Assembly (NCBI GenBank): GCA_000733415.1 | Contig: KL662192.1 | Coordinates: 1,097,114-1,161,113 of the forward strand | Length of the DNA stretch: 64,000 nt | Direction of reading: 5' to 3' | Source of the DNA: [Leptolyngbya] sp. JSC-1 | Lineage (GTDB): Bacteria > Cyanobacteriota > Cyanobacteriia > Elainellales > Elainellaceae | In this document: positions 1-8,213 of the stretch, piece after piece | Position numbering within the stretch: position 1 is the stretch's first letter | Layout: each line of letters opens with the position of its first letter | Program-made: the position numbers and the translations under genes | The notes under the pieces: model-generated | Database searches by the model: none | Told to the model about the DNA's origin: nothing | The model's input: the letters and a program-made list of their open reading frames with translations, nothing else

Positions 1-1
1 T

Positions 2-469
2 GTAACCGAACTGATTTTGAATGCAGACAGTGAATCGCGCTATCCTGTTCCCAAAGAAATGCGTATCTTCCAGGATTTCTTGCGCTCTGGGGAGCAACGC
101 ATCCGGATTGCGGCCACGTTAGCTGAAAACGAACAGCGAATTGTCCAAAATGCTAGCGCTAAATTCTGGGAACGCTGTCCAGTCACGCCGAGTAACAGCG
201 GTAATCCTCGTAAAACCGCATCTTGTCAGCGCGATCAGGGGTGGTATATTCGGCTAGTGGCCTACTCGGTGCTGGCGGGCAGTGAGAAACCCCTATCCGA
301 GATCGGCACGGTTGGCATCAAAGAAATGTACAACTCGCTGGAAATTCCGCTGAAGAATTTAGTGGAAGCGATGCGGTGCGTGAAAGATGAGGCGATTTCA
401 CTCATGAGTGAAGACGATGCTGTTGAAGTTGCGCCGTATTTTGACTATATCATTCGAGCCTTGTCGTAA
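2..469 (+). CDS. apcD: Allophycocyanin alpha-type subunit, ApcD family (FaRLiP paralogue), 5'-truncated by window edge
   Basis: Phycobiliprotein alpha subunit of the allophycocyanin core, expected to bind phycocyanobilin and act as a far-red terminal emitter. The reading frame is open from base 2 (VTELILNADSE...), which matches the start of ApcD proteins after two or three missing residues, so the true ATG lies just left of the window. The chromophore Cys sits in the motif TASCQRDQGWY, and the C-terminal APYFDYII is typical. It is about 95 bp ahead of apcB2 in the same orientation. The FaRLiP paralogue number (ApcD2, D3 or D5) cannot be fixed without a tree. The family call is very secure. 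Confidence 0.93.
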   Translation, partial: VTELILNADSESRYPVPKEMRIFQDFLRSGEQRIRIAATLAENEQRIVQNASAKFWERCPVTPSNSGNPRKTASCQRDQGWYIRLVAYSVLAGSEKPLSEIGTVGIKEMYNSLEIPLKNLVEAMRCVKDEAISLMSEDDAVEVAPYFDYIIRALS

Positions 470-563
470 CAGTAGGTGACATTTGAGTTTCTCAAAGTTT
501 CTCAGAATGGGGGATTTAGGGGTCGAAACAACTTGAACTCAGAACAGAAGGAGATACATAACT

Positions 564-1049
564 ATGCAAGATGCCATTACAGCGTTGATCAACTCTTCGG
601 ATGTGCAGGGCCGCTATTTAGACAATAATGGGTTGGACAAGCTGCGGTCCTATTTCCAGAGCGGTGAAATGCGCGCGCGGGCTGCCATTACTATCAGTGC
701 TAACGCCTCTTCGCTTGTGACCCAAGCGGTCGCTAAATCGCTGATGTATACGGACATCACAGCTCCAGGCGGCAATATGTATACTTGTCGTCGTTATGCT
801 GCCTGCATTCGCGATCTTGACTATTTTCTCCGCTACGCAACCTATGCCATGCTAGCTGGCGATCCGTCCATTTTGGATGAGCGGATTCTGAACGGACTGC
901 GGGAAACCTACAACTCGCTGGGCGTACCGATTGGAGCTACGATCCGGTCTGTGCAGGCGATGAAAGAAGCGACTACCGATTTGGTAGGAGCCGAAGCTGG
1001 CAAGGAAATGGGCGTCTATTTTGACTACATTTGCGCTGGATTGAGCTAA
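564..1049 (+). CDS. apcB2: Allophycocyanin beta subunit ApcB2
   Basis: 161-residue allophycocyanin beta subunit that pairs with the ApcD-type alpha subunits to make the discs of the far-red bicylindrical core. It has the beta-type start (MQDAITALINSSD), the chromophore Cys in AACIRDLDYF, and the C-terminal GVYFDYICAGLS. A strong ribosome site (AAGGAG, about 549-554) precedes the ATG. It lies between two ApcD paralogues and is the only beta subunit in the cluster, so it probably partners all of them. It is assigned as the FaRLiP copy (ApcB2) from its position in the cluster. Confidence 0.93.
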   Translation: MQDAITALINSSDVQGRYLDNNGLDKLRSYFQSGEMRARAAITISANASSLVTQAVAKSLMYTDITAPGGNMYTCRRYAACIRDLDYFLRYATYAMLAGDPSILDERILNGLRETYNSLGVPIGATIRSVQAMKEATTDLVGAEAGKEMGVYFDYICAGLS

Positions 1050-1077
1050 CCCCTTTGCAGTTTAACGATTTGGATTG

Positions 1078-1557
1078 ATGAGCATTATTACCAACGTGAT
1101 TGCCACTGCCGACCGGGAGGCGCGTTACTTAAACGTAGAAGAATTGAATGCCGTGCAAAACTTCTACGCAGCAGGGCGCGACCGATTGCGACTGGCTGCT
1201 ACGTTAGCCGCAAATGAACAGCGGATTGTCGAGCAGGCCACACAGCGATTTTGGCAGCGCTGCCCGGTAACGCCCAGCAATAGCGGCAACCCTACCTTTC
1301 AGTCCTCCTGCATGCGCGATCAGTCCTGGTATGTGCGGCTAGTCACCTATGCGATTGTGCTAGGCGACATTGAGCCAATTGAGACCAGCGGTGTGCGCGG
1401 TGCGAAAGAGATGTATGCTTCGCTGGGGGTGCCTTTGACCAATCTAGTGGAGTGTATGCGGTGCCTGAAAGAAGTGGCTCTAGAGCTGTTGGCTTTAGAC
1501 GATGCTGTTGAAGTTGCACCCTACTTTGACTACCTGATTCAAGGTCTCAAGCCTTAA
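1078..1557 (+). CDS. apcD: Allophycocyanin alpha-type subunit, ApcD family (FaRLiP paralogue, divergent)
   Basis: 159-residue phycobiliprotein alpha subunit beginning MSIITNVIATADREARYL. The ATG at 1078 is preferred over a TTG one codon upstream because MSI/MSL is the normal start of the family. The chromophore Cys lies in SSCMRDQSWYVR. It differs from the other two ApcD copies here in this motif (SSCMRDQS instead of TASCQRDQG) and in the loop GDIEPIETSGVRGAKEMY, so it is a distinct paralogue, possibly the ApcD3 type. Only about 28 bp separates it from apcB2, so the two are co-transcribed. Confidence 0.92.
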   Translation: MSIITNVIATADREARYLNVEELNAVQNFYAAGRDRLRLAATLAANEQRIVEQATQRFWQRCPVTPSNSGNPTFQSSCMRDQSWYVRLVTYAIVLGDIEPIETSGVRGAKEMYASLGVPLTNLVECMRCLKEVALELLALDDAVEVAPYFDYLIQGLKP

Positions 1558-1637
1558 CAGCGCTTTGGGGACGGAGTGATGTCACCGGCCAAGACCTGCA
1601 GCCTCCGCGCCCCATTTCTTCCCCCAAGGAGGAAGCT

Positions 1638-2015
1638 ATGACTAAAACGATTATGAACCTGACCTTGCCAGCCATTCTGGAAGAAATTGATCATGTGTTA
1701 GAAGAAGAGCCATACCGCGACTATCAACCCCTGTTGAGATCGATGGAGATGCGGCAGGAATTGATTGCCTATACTCTCAGCCGTGTTCATAGTCGGTATC
1801 GGGTGATTGAAGATCATGAACGGTTAACGGCTGTTGTTCGTTCTCTTTCCCTGACTTCTGAAGAACGATTGAATATCGAAAAAGTGGTGCGTCAGGGAGT
1901 TTACGATTTGCTAAAAGCTGTTCATCTTCAGAATTCCGCATCTAATTCAGCATCAAATTCCCAGATTGTTTCCCAAACTGAGCTGGCTGACTGTCTTACC
2001 TCGGTTGGCAAATAA
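1638..2015 (+). CDS. Small ComFB-like protein inside the allophycocyanin operon
   Basis: 125 residues with an AAGGAGGAAGCT ribosome site directly before the ATG. The body (residues 5-95) resembles the late-competence ComFB family of cyanobacteria: an N-terminal helix (LPAILEEIDHVLEEE) and the segment RQELIAYTLSRVHSRY, comparable to the family's 'EVVAYALNRLPPLY' helix. The last 30 residues are a Ser/Asn repeat (NSASNSASNS) and look unstructured. No Cys pair or membrane segment is seen. It is in step with its neighbours (81 bp after an apcD gene, 161 bp before apcE2), so a role in far-red acclimation is plausible but not shown. The family call is moderate, and the gene itself looks real. Confidence 0.72.
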   Translation: MTKTIMNLTLPAILEEIDHVLEEEPYRDYQPLLRSMEMRQELIAYTLSRVHSRYRVIEDHERLTAVVRSLSLTSEERLNIEKVVRQGVYDLLKAVHLQNSASNSASNSQIVSQTELADCLTSVGK

Positions 2016-2176
2016 TCATCAATACCGATCAGCGGAACAGCAATTGACGCAGCACTGCATCGGGCAAATGGTTTGCAGCGGAGCAATGCATTTACTTACC
2101 CGCTTGCTGTTGAATTAGGTTAAATGACTGAACGGTCAGCAAATAACTCGACCCACCTATACTAAATTGAATTGCA

Positions 2177-4513
2177 ATGAGTGTTTATGCCAGTAGCGGC
2201 AGCCCAGTGGCTCGTCCGCAGCAATATCATACCCTTCCCACTGCCCTGATTTCCCAAGCAGAGCAGCAAGACCGCAGCCTCAAATCCACGGAACTGCGAG
2301 CCTTGGCCAACTATTTTCGATCGGGGGCAAAGCGCCTCGAAGTGGCTACAACCATCGGAGCACACGCCAGCGAAATTGTCGAAGCCGGTGCTAATCGCAT
2401 CTTTTATGGTGGCTCACCCATGGCGTACTTGGACCCACCGTTTAACCGAGACCAGCTTCCAGGCTATACCCTGCCTCCGCGTCCCTTCACTCGCTCGAAG
2501 GACGGGCAGACCTTGAATCTGAATCTAAAACTGCCCCAGTATGGCAATCCGCTGCGGGGCTTCTCGCAATGGCTTCAGACGCAGCTCAGCCAAGACCGCG
2601 ATCCATTGCCAGATGGATTCCGTCCGATTAACATCTCGCGGTATGGTGTGGCCCGGATGAAGCGCTCGATGCGGGATCTGGATTGGTTTTTACGCTATGT
2701 TACCTATGCGATTGTGGCCGACGATTCGAGTATTTTGACGGTGAATGCCCGGGGATTGCGGGGTGTCATCCCAGAAGATGTGACGGAAGCAACGATTGTG
2801 GCCCTACGGGAAATGCGCTGGCGAACGTTGGGTTACTTTCAACAAGATGCCGAAGCGAAGGCAATGATCCAAGAGCAGTTTGATGCGTTGATTGCTGCCT
2901 ACCAGGTCGAAAAACCGCCGGTTCAACTGCGAATCGGAGTTTCTAACCAGCAGCAGGGGCTAAAACTGCCAGAGAGCTATGCCCTAGCGGCAACGACACG
3001 GCCCAAATTTGTGATGAAGCCACAGATGGCTGAAACCGAAAAGCAAGCGGTAATCAAAGCTGCCTATCGTCAGGTATTTGAGCGAGATATTACGCGAGAA
3101 TATGGGGTGGCTTTGACCGAGTTGGAATCGCGCTTCCGCAGTAGTGAGTTCTCGACGAAGGAATTCATTCGACAGTTAGGTAAGTCCAGGCTCTATCGCG
3201 ATCTGTTCTACGAGCCGTTTACGATCAGTCGAGTGATCGAATTGGCCGTGCGTCATTTTCTCGGTCGAGGACTATATTCGCTCGAAGAATTTCAGCAGTA
3301 TTTCGATGTGATCACGCAGGGAGGGCTGTCGGCGTTGATCGATGCCCTGATCGGTTCGACGGAGTATACCGATTACTTTGGCGAAGAAACGGTGCCCTAT
3401 CTGCGTGGTTTGGGACAAGAGGCCCAGGAGTGCCGCAATTGGGGTGCGCAGATTAATCTGTTTAAGTACAGCGCGATGGCCCGTAAGCTGCCTCAGTTTG
3501 TGACGCTGTTTGGAGAGTATCAAAAGCCGTTGCCGAATCAGCATCCCTATGGTGCAGGTAACGATCCGCTGGAAATTCAGTTTGGCGCGATCTTTCCCGA
3601 TCAGGATCAGGATGGAGGCGAACATCCAGCCTATTACAAGCGCGAGCATCGGCGTATTCTGATTCATTGCGATTGGCAAAACGGCAATGGTGCTCATTCA
3701 ATCTGGCAGAGTGTACCCGGTTCTGAGCATCGGGTGCTGAAGCTTACTAGCTTGTCCCATCGTCCCCATCCCACAGCAGATGTTGATTTGAGTGCTCCTT
3801 CTCCAACCGCTGTGATTCAGGCCGCCTACCGGCAGGTGTTTGGCCGTGACCTACTGGCCGATCAGCGACTGACTACAGCAGAAAGCTTGTTCAAGGCGCA
3901 GCAGATCAGCGTGCGGGAGTTTGTGCGGCAGTTAGCCAAGTCGCGCCTGTTCCGCAGTTTGTTTTGGGACAGTTTGTATGTCACCAAAGCGATTGAATAC
4001 ATCCATCGCCGACTGTTGGGGCGACCCACCTACGGGCGCGAGGAAATGGGCCGCTATTACGACATCGCAGCAAAACAGGGATTTTATGCTCTTGTAAATG
4101 CCATAATTGATAGCCCTGAGTATAGTCAAACATTTGGCGAGAATACGGTCCCCTATGAACGCATGATCACGCCGAGAGGACTAGAGATGCGGTTGTCACC
4201 CCAGATGCGAGCCACTCATCGTGCACGGGAAGAAGAACGAGTGTATGAAGGGAAATGGATGAAGGCCGCTTTAGAGCATCATACAAGTGCTGAGTATCAT
4301 GCCCACTTGAATGGTAAAAATGGCAAGTTGACTGCATTTGATTTACAGCAAGTAAAAGGAAACAGTGATGCGGAAACAGTTCCATTCACGCCTGAGAAGA
4401 ACGAAGTTGAACATCCAAACTCACAGGCTGATCAAATCCAACCTGCCGCCGAACCGAATCAGCCGAGCGATCCGGGTTATGTGGAAGCGAGCGTTTCAAA
4501 CCAAGCAGGCTGA
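2177..4513 (+). CDS. apcE2: Phycobilisome core-membrane linker ApcE2 (far-red type)
   Basis: 778-residue L-CM linker that builds the far-red allophycocyanin core and passes energy to the photosystems. Residues 1-240 form an alpha-phycobiliprotein domain with a loop insertion. Two linker repeats follow, at about 288-405 and 544-665, each with a QAAYRQVFxRD-like start and ending xFGExTVPY. Two repeats predict a bicylindrical core. There is no cysteine at all in the first 240 residues. The position of the usual chromophore Cys (ACSTEATI-like in ApcE1) reads DVTEATIVAL, so the bilin must bind non-covalently, the hallmark of ApcE2. The last 110 residues are a hydrophilic tail. It is followed by another apcD. 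Confidence 0.95.
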   Translation: MSVYASSGSPVARPQQYHTLPTALISQAEQQDRSLKSTELRALANYFRSGAKRLEVATTIGAHASEIVEAGANRIFYGGSPMAYLDPPFNRDQLPGYTLPPRPFTRSKDGQTLNLNLKLPQYGNPLRGFSQWLQTQLSQDRDPLPDGFRPINISRYGVARMKRSMRDLDWFLRYVTYAIVADDSSILTVNARGLRGVIPEDVTEATIVALREMRWRTLGYFQQDAEAKAMIQEQFDALIAAYQVEKPPVQLRIGVSNQQQGLKLPESYALAATTRPKFVMKPQMAETEKQAVIKAAYRQVFERDITREYGVALTELESRFRSSEFSTKEFIRQLGKSRLYRDLFYEPFTISRVIELAVRHFLGRGLYSLEEFQQYFDVITQGGLSALIDALIGSTEYTDYFGEETVPYLRGLGQEAQECRNWGAQINLFKYSAMARKLPQFVTLFGEYQKPLPNQHPYGAGNDPLEIQFGAIFPDQDQDGGEHPAYYKREHRRILIHCDWQNGNGAHSIWQSVPGSEHRVLKLTSLSHRPHPTADVDLSAPSPTAVIQAAYRQVFGRDLLADQRLTTAESLFKAQQISVREFVRQLAKSRLFRSLFWDSLYVTKAIEYIHRRLLGRPTYGREEMGRYYDIAAKQGFYALVNAIIDSPEYSQTFGENTVPYERMITPRGLEMRLSPQMRATHRAREEERVYEGKWMKAALEHHTSAEYHAHLNGKNGKLTAFDLQQVKGNSDAETVPFTPEKNEVEHPNSQADQIQPAAEPNQPSDPGYVEASVSNQAG

Positions 4514-4655
4514 CCTGAGGAAACCTTTGTTGCAGTTTTTATGGCAGCGCTTTCCTAAACCGAGACAGTCAGTTCATATTAGCTGGTTCGGTGGCATTCA
4601 GATTAGACAGTTGGATCGCTACTCGTGATGCCATTGCCCTTGCAGGAGAAAAGCT

Positions 4656-5177
4656 ATGAGTTTGGTCAAACAGGTAATTCAAAATGCAGATGAGGAACTG
4701 CGCTATCCGACTCCAGGCGAGATTCGCATGATCCAAAATTTCTGCCAGACGGGTGAACGCAGAATCCAAATTGCTCAAAAACTGGCAGCAGCCGAGCAGG
4801 ATCTGGTCCAGAAAGGGAGCCAGCGCTTTTGGAAACGGTGTCCGGTCACCCCCAGTAACAGCGGCAATCCCCGCAAAACAGCATCTTGTCAGCGGGATCA
4901 GGGCTGGTACATCCGCCTGGTCGCTTACTGTGTACTTGCGGGTAGTGAACAGCCCCTGGCAGACATTGGCACTGTTGGCATGAAGGAGATGTATATTTCG
5001 CTGGGTATTCCCTTAGCCAATTGGGTTGAAGCTGTACAGTGCCTCAAGGAAGAAGCGATTGCCCTGTTGGGACAGCCCGATGCCGCCGTTGTCGCTCCCT
5101 ATTTTGACCACATCATTCAAACATTAGCTCTTCCGGGTACACCTTATTTTGTCAATGATGGTACATCGGAATATTAG
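4656..5177 (+). CDS. apcD: Allophycocyanin alpha-type subunit, ApcD family (FaRLiP paralogue next to apcE2)
   Basis: 173-residue ApcD-type alpha subunit starting MSLVKQVIQNADEELRYP, with the chromophore Cys in TASCQRDQGWYIR. It shares the SGNPRKTASCQRDQGWYIRL block and the IGTVGxKEMY block with the first gene of the window, and has a C-terminal extension of about 12 residues (LPGTPYFVNDGTSEY) beyond the usual end. An AGGAG ribosome site precedes the ATG. It ends only 14 bp before psbD3, so the allophycocyanin and photosystem II genes probably share a transcript. It is probably the ApcD2 or ApcD5 type, but the number is unresolved. Confidence 0.92.
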   Translation: MSLVKQVIQNADEELRYPTPGEIRMIQNFCQTGERRIQIAQKLAAAEQDLVQKGSQRFWKRCPVTPSNSGNPRKTASCQRDQGWYIRLVAYCVLAGSEQPLADIGTVGMKEMYISLGIPLANWVEAVQCLKEEAIALLGQPDAAVVAPYFDHIIQTLALPGTPYFVNDGTSEY

Positions 5178-5191
5178 CAGGAGGATATCCC

Positions 5192-6247
5192 ATGACAATT
5201 GCAATTCCACAGCAACCCTCCAAAGATCTGCTGCGCACACTAGATGACTGGCTCAAACGCGATCGGTTTGTGTTTATTGGCTGGTCAGGCTTGTTACTGT
5301 TTCCCTGTGCTTACCTGGCTTTAGGTTCCTGGTTTACTGGTACCACGTTTGTGAGTTCTTGGTACACGCATGGCTTGGCCAGTTCCTATCTAGAAGGCTG
5401 CAATTTCCTCACCGCAGCCGTGTCTACCCCATCCGATAGTCTTGATCATTCGTTGCTATTTCTCTGGGGGCCAGAAGCTCAGTGGAATTTTACCCGCTGG
5501 TGTCAGCTCGGCGGTCTGTGGACGTTTACGGCCTTTCACGGAGCGCTAGCTCTGATCGGATTTTGCTTGCGCCAGATTGAGATTGCTCGCTTGGTGGGGG
5601 TGCGTCCCTATAATGCGCTGGCCTTCTCGGCTCCTATCTCCGTCTATGTGGCCACCTTTTTGGTTTATCCCTTGGGGCAATCGAGCTGGTTTTTTGCGCC
5701 GAGTTTTGGTGTAGCGGCGATTTTCCGCTTTTTACTATTTGTCCAAGGCTTTCATAACTATACGCTGAATCCGTTTCATATGATGGGCGTGGCGGGTGTG
5801 CTGGGTGGTGCGCTGCTTTGTGCGATTCACGGTGCGACGGTCGAGAATACATTATTTGAAGATACTCGCGGATATAACACGTTTCGTGGTTTTAGAATTA
5901 CTCAAGGCGAAGAAACCTACTCCTTTGTGACAGCCAATCGCTTCTGGTCACAGATTTTCGGCATCGCTTTCTCCAACAAACGCTGGCTGCATTTCTTTAT
6001 GCTCTTTGTGCCTGTCACCGGCCTGTGGATGAGTTCGATTGGCATGGTGGGGTTGGCGTTTAATCTGCGAGCCTATGACTTTGTTTCGCAAGAGTTACGG
6101 GCTGCTGTCGATCCTGAATATGAAACGTTCTACACCAAAAACATTCTGCTCAACGAAGGCTTGCGGGCATGGATGGCCGGGGATGATCAGCCGCACGAAC
6201 ACTTTGTTTTCCCGGATGAAGTGTTGCCGCGTGGTAATGCGCTCTGA
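5192..6247 (+). CDS. psbD3: Far-red photosystem II reaction-centre protein D2 (PsbD3)
   Basis: 351-residue D2 protein, the quinone Q-A side of the photosystem II reaction centre, with five transmembrane helices. Family marks include DDWLKRDRFVFIGWSG near the start, NPFHMMGVAGVLGGALLCAIHGATVENTLFED around the chlorophyll and iron histidines, and the C-terminal FPDEVLPRGNAL. An AGGAGG ribosome site lies 8 bp before the ATG. It differs from ordinary D2 at many sites, as expected of the FaRLiP paralogue that replaces it under far-red light. It is followed by psbC2 with a 49-bp gap instead of the overlap usual for psbD/psbC. Confidence 0.95.
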   Translation: MTIAIPQQPSKDLLRTLDDWLKRDRFVFIGWSGLLLFPCAYLALGSWFTGTTFVSSWYTHGLASSYLEGCNFLTAAVSTPSDSLDHSLLFLWGPEAQWNFTRWCQLGGLWTFTAFHGALALIGFCLRQIEIARLVGVRPYNALAFSAPISVYVATFLVYPLGQSSWFFAPSFGVAAIFRFLLFVQGFHNYTLNPFHMMGVAGVLGGALLCAIHGATVENTLFEDTRGYNTFRGFRITQGEETYSFVTANRFWSQIFGIAFSNKRWLHFFMLFVPVTGLWMSSIGMVGLAFNLRAYDFVSQELRAAVDPEYETFYTKNILLNEGLRAWMAGDDQPHEHFVFPDEVLPRGNAL

Positions 6248-6296
6248 TGGATGCGTCTCTCCAGATTGCAAACTGTGAAACAGGAGGAATGAACTT

Positions 6297-7712
6297 GTGG
6301 AAACACCATTCGATCGTTCGGTTGTCACCACCGCACAAACACCGAAGGGTATTAGCATCACAACGGCCAAAGAAGGGCGGGATGAAGCTTCGACTGGGTA
6401 CGCTTGGTGGGCCGGGAATGCTCGCTTCATTAACCTATCGGGACGGTTTTTAGGTGCTCATGTGGCTCATGCGGGACTGGTGGCGTTTTGGGCGGGGGCG
6501 ATGTTGCTTTATGAAGTCGCGCACTATGTCCCCGAACAGCCAATGTATGAGCAGGGATTTATTCTGATGCCCCATGTGGCTACGTTGGGGATTGGTGTTG
6601 GGCATGGCGGCGAGGTTGTTGATACCTTTCCCTTCTTTGCTATTGCGGTCATGCACTTGATTGGTTCGGCGGTGTTGGGCATCGGCGGACTGTATCACTC
6701 CCTGCGGGGACCGGCCAAACTCGCTGGCTTTTTTGATTTCGATTGGGCGGATAAAGATAAGGTCACGACCATTCTGGGATTTCATTTGATTGCGCTGGGT
6801 GTAGCGGCCTTGCTGTTTGTCGGCAAAGCCATGTTTTGGGGCGGCCTATACGACACCTGGGCACCCGGGGGTGGAGATGTGCGGTTAGTGTCCCATCCCA
6901 CTCTCAATCCCTTGCGCATTTTTGGTTATCTGTTCCGCTCACTCTATGGCGAAGGCGGCTGGATCGTCAGCGTCGATAATCTGGAAGACATTGTTGGGGG
7001 GCATATCTGGGTGGCGATGCTGCTGATTGCTGGCGGTATCTGGCATATTTACACTAAACCCTGGAAATGGACGCATGGTGTGTTTACCTGGTCGGGTGAA
7101 GCCTATCTGGCTCAGAGTTTGGGTAACATTTGCGGCCAAGCCTTTATTGCGACTGCCTTTATCTGGTTCAACAACACTGCCTATCCGAGTGAGTTTTACG
7201 GCCCTACCATTGCAGAATCGGCTCATGGGCAAATTCTCACCTTTATGGTGCGTGATTTGAGATTGGGGGCGGAGCTGACTTCCCAAGGTCCGACCGGCTT
7301 AGGCAAATACTTGCAACGCTCACCTTCAGGAGAAATTATTTTTGGCGGTGAAACCATGCGGTTTTGGGATGTGAAAGCACCCTGGCTCGAACCCCTGCGT
7401 GGACCAAACGGATTCGATATTGATAAACTCCAGCATGACATTCAACCTTGGCAAATCCGTACTGCTGCCGAGTATATGACCCATTCGCCCGTGGGTTCTC
7501 TCAATTCGGTTGGTGGTCTTGCCACGGAAATCAATACCTTCAACTTTGTTGGTCCCCGTACCTGGTTAGCTGCGTTTCACTTTATCATGGCTTTTCTGTT
7601 CTTAGTGGGTCATCTCTGGCACGCTGGTCGGGCACGAGCCGCCGCCGCCGGCTTCGTTCGCGGTATTGATCGGAAGAATGAACCAGTTCTTTCCATGCCG
7701 GATTTGGACTAA
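6297..7712 (+). CDS. psbC2: Far-red photosystem II antenna protein CP43 (PsbC2)
   Basis: 471-residue chlorophyll-binding core antenna of photosystem II, with six transmembrane helices and a large lumenal loop carrying GGETMRFWDVKAPWLEPLRG. The start is GTG at 6297, 8-9 bp after AGGAGGA; the frame upstream gives no family-like residues. The N-terminus (METPFDRSVVTTAQTP) is unlike ordinary CP43 but leads into the conserved GYAWWAGNARFINLSGRFLG. The C-terminus FVRGIDRKNEPVLSMPDLD matches the family. Under FaRLiP it replaces PsbC1 and carries chlorophyll f sites. Confidence 0.95.
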   Translation: METPFDRSVVTTAQTPKGISITTAKEGRDEASTGYAWWAGNARFINLSGRFLGAHVAHAGLVAFWAGAMLLYEVAHYVPEQPMYEQGFILMPHVATLGIGVGHGGEVVDTFPFFAIAVMHLIGSAVLGIGGLYHSLRGPAKLAGFFDFDWADKDKVTTILGFHLIALGVAALLFVGKAMFWGGLYDTWAPGGGDVRLVSHPTLNPLRIFGYLFRSLYGEGGWIVSVDNLEDIVGGHIWVAMLLIAGGIWHIYTKPWKWTHGVFTWSGEAYLAQSLGNICGQAFIATAFIWFNNTAYPSEFYGPTIAESAHGQILTFMVRDLRLGAELTSQGPTGLGKYLQRSPSGEIIFGGETMRFWDVKAPWLEPLRGPNGFDIDKLQHDIQPWQIRTAAEYMTHSPVGSLNSVGGLATEINTFNFVGPRTWLAAFHFIMAFLFLVGHLWHAGRARAAAAGFVRGIDRKNEPVLSMPDLD

Positions 7713-7758
7713 TCGCCGATTGAGTCCAATAATTCATCGATTAAGCAACAGATAGAGT

Positions 7759-7779
7759 GCGGGCATCTTGCTTGCCCGC
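7759..7779. repeat. GCGGGCA/TGCCCGC hairpin between psbC2 and the next gene
   Basis: Perfect 7-bp inverted repeat with a 7-nt loop (TCTTGCT). No T-run follows, so it is more likely a dispersed palindromic repeat or RNA-stabilising hairpin than a terminator. A related sequence with the words 'GTG(C/T)GGG(C/T)ATCTTG' lies at about 37859-37875. A short GACTCCT repeat follows at about 7808-7830. Confidence 0.55.
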
Positions 7780-7868
7780 CGTCTACAAACCACCTTCGGC
7801 AAAACCTACTCCTGACTCCTGACTCCTCCAAAATCCCATTAAAACCGCATACTATCCTTCTTCAGCTT

Positions 7869-8162
7869 ATGTTTCGTCTACTCAGCCCTATCATTGAGGC
7901 GATTCAACCTTTTTTAACACCCCTTTGTTTCGTTGCAGCTTGGCTAATCGTAGCGTTGTTTATTCGCAGTTTCTGGTTGTTAGCGAGGGAAGCTGTCGAT
8001 CAGTCGAAGAAGATGCACCAGATTCCTTGTTCTAGCTGTCAATTCTTTACTAACAGCCATCATCTGAAATGTACGCTGCATCCTAAATTAGCTTTATCCG
8101 AAGCGGCTATTGATTGTCCTGATTACCGTAACAGTAGCCTATACTCCATGTCTACAGATTGA
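7869..8162 (+). CDS. Small single-pass membrane protein with four cysteines, in the photosystem II gene group
   Basis: 97 residues. One hydrophobic segment (about 16-36) is followed by a cytoplasmic-type tail with MHQIPCSSCQFF, LKCTLHP and IDCPDY, giving Cys at 54, 57, 68 and 83. A CxxC...C...C pattern suggests a metal (zinc or iron) or disulphide site. Proteins with the 'IPCxxCxFF...LKCTVHP...AIxCxDY' core are common, uncharacterised proteins of cyanobacteria as far as I recall. It stands between psbC2 and psbB2 in the same orientation, so it is probably expressed with far-red photosystem II, perhaps as an assembly factor; that role is inference. Confidence 0.75.
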   Translation: MFRLLSPIIEAIQPFLTPLCFVAAWLIVALFIRSFWLLAREAVDQSKKMHQIPCSSCQFFTNSHHLKCTLHPKLALSEAAIDCPDYRNSSLYSMSTD

Positions 8163-8213
8163 TTGCAGTTTTAATCGCTTTTGTTTGCTCGATAGAAACA
8201 GGAGATTACCAGA

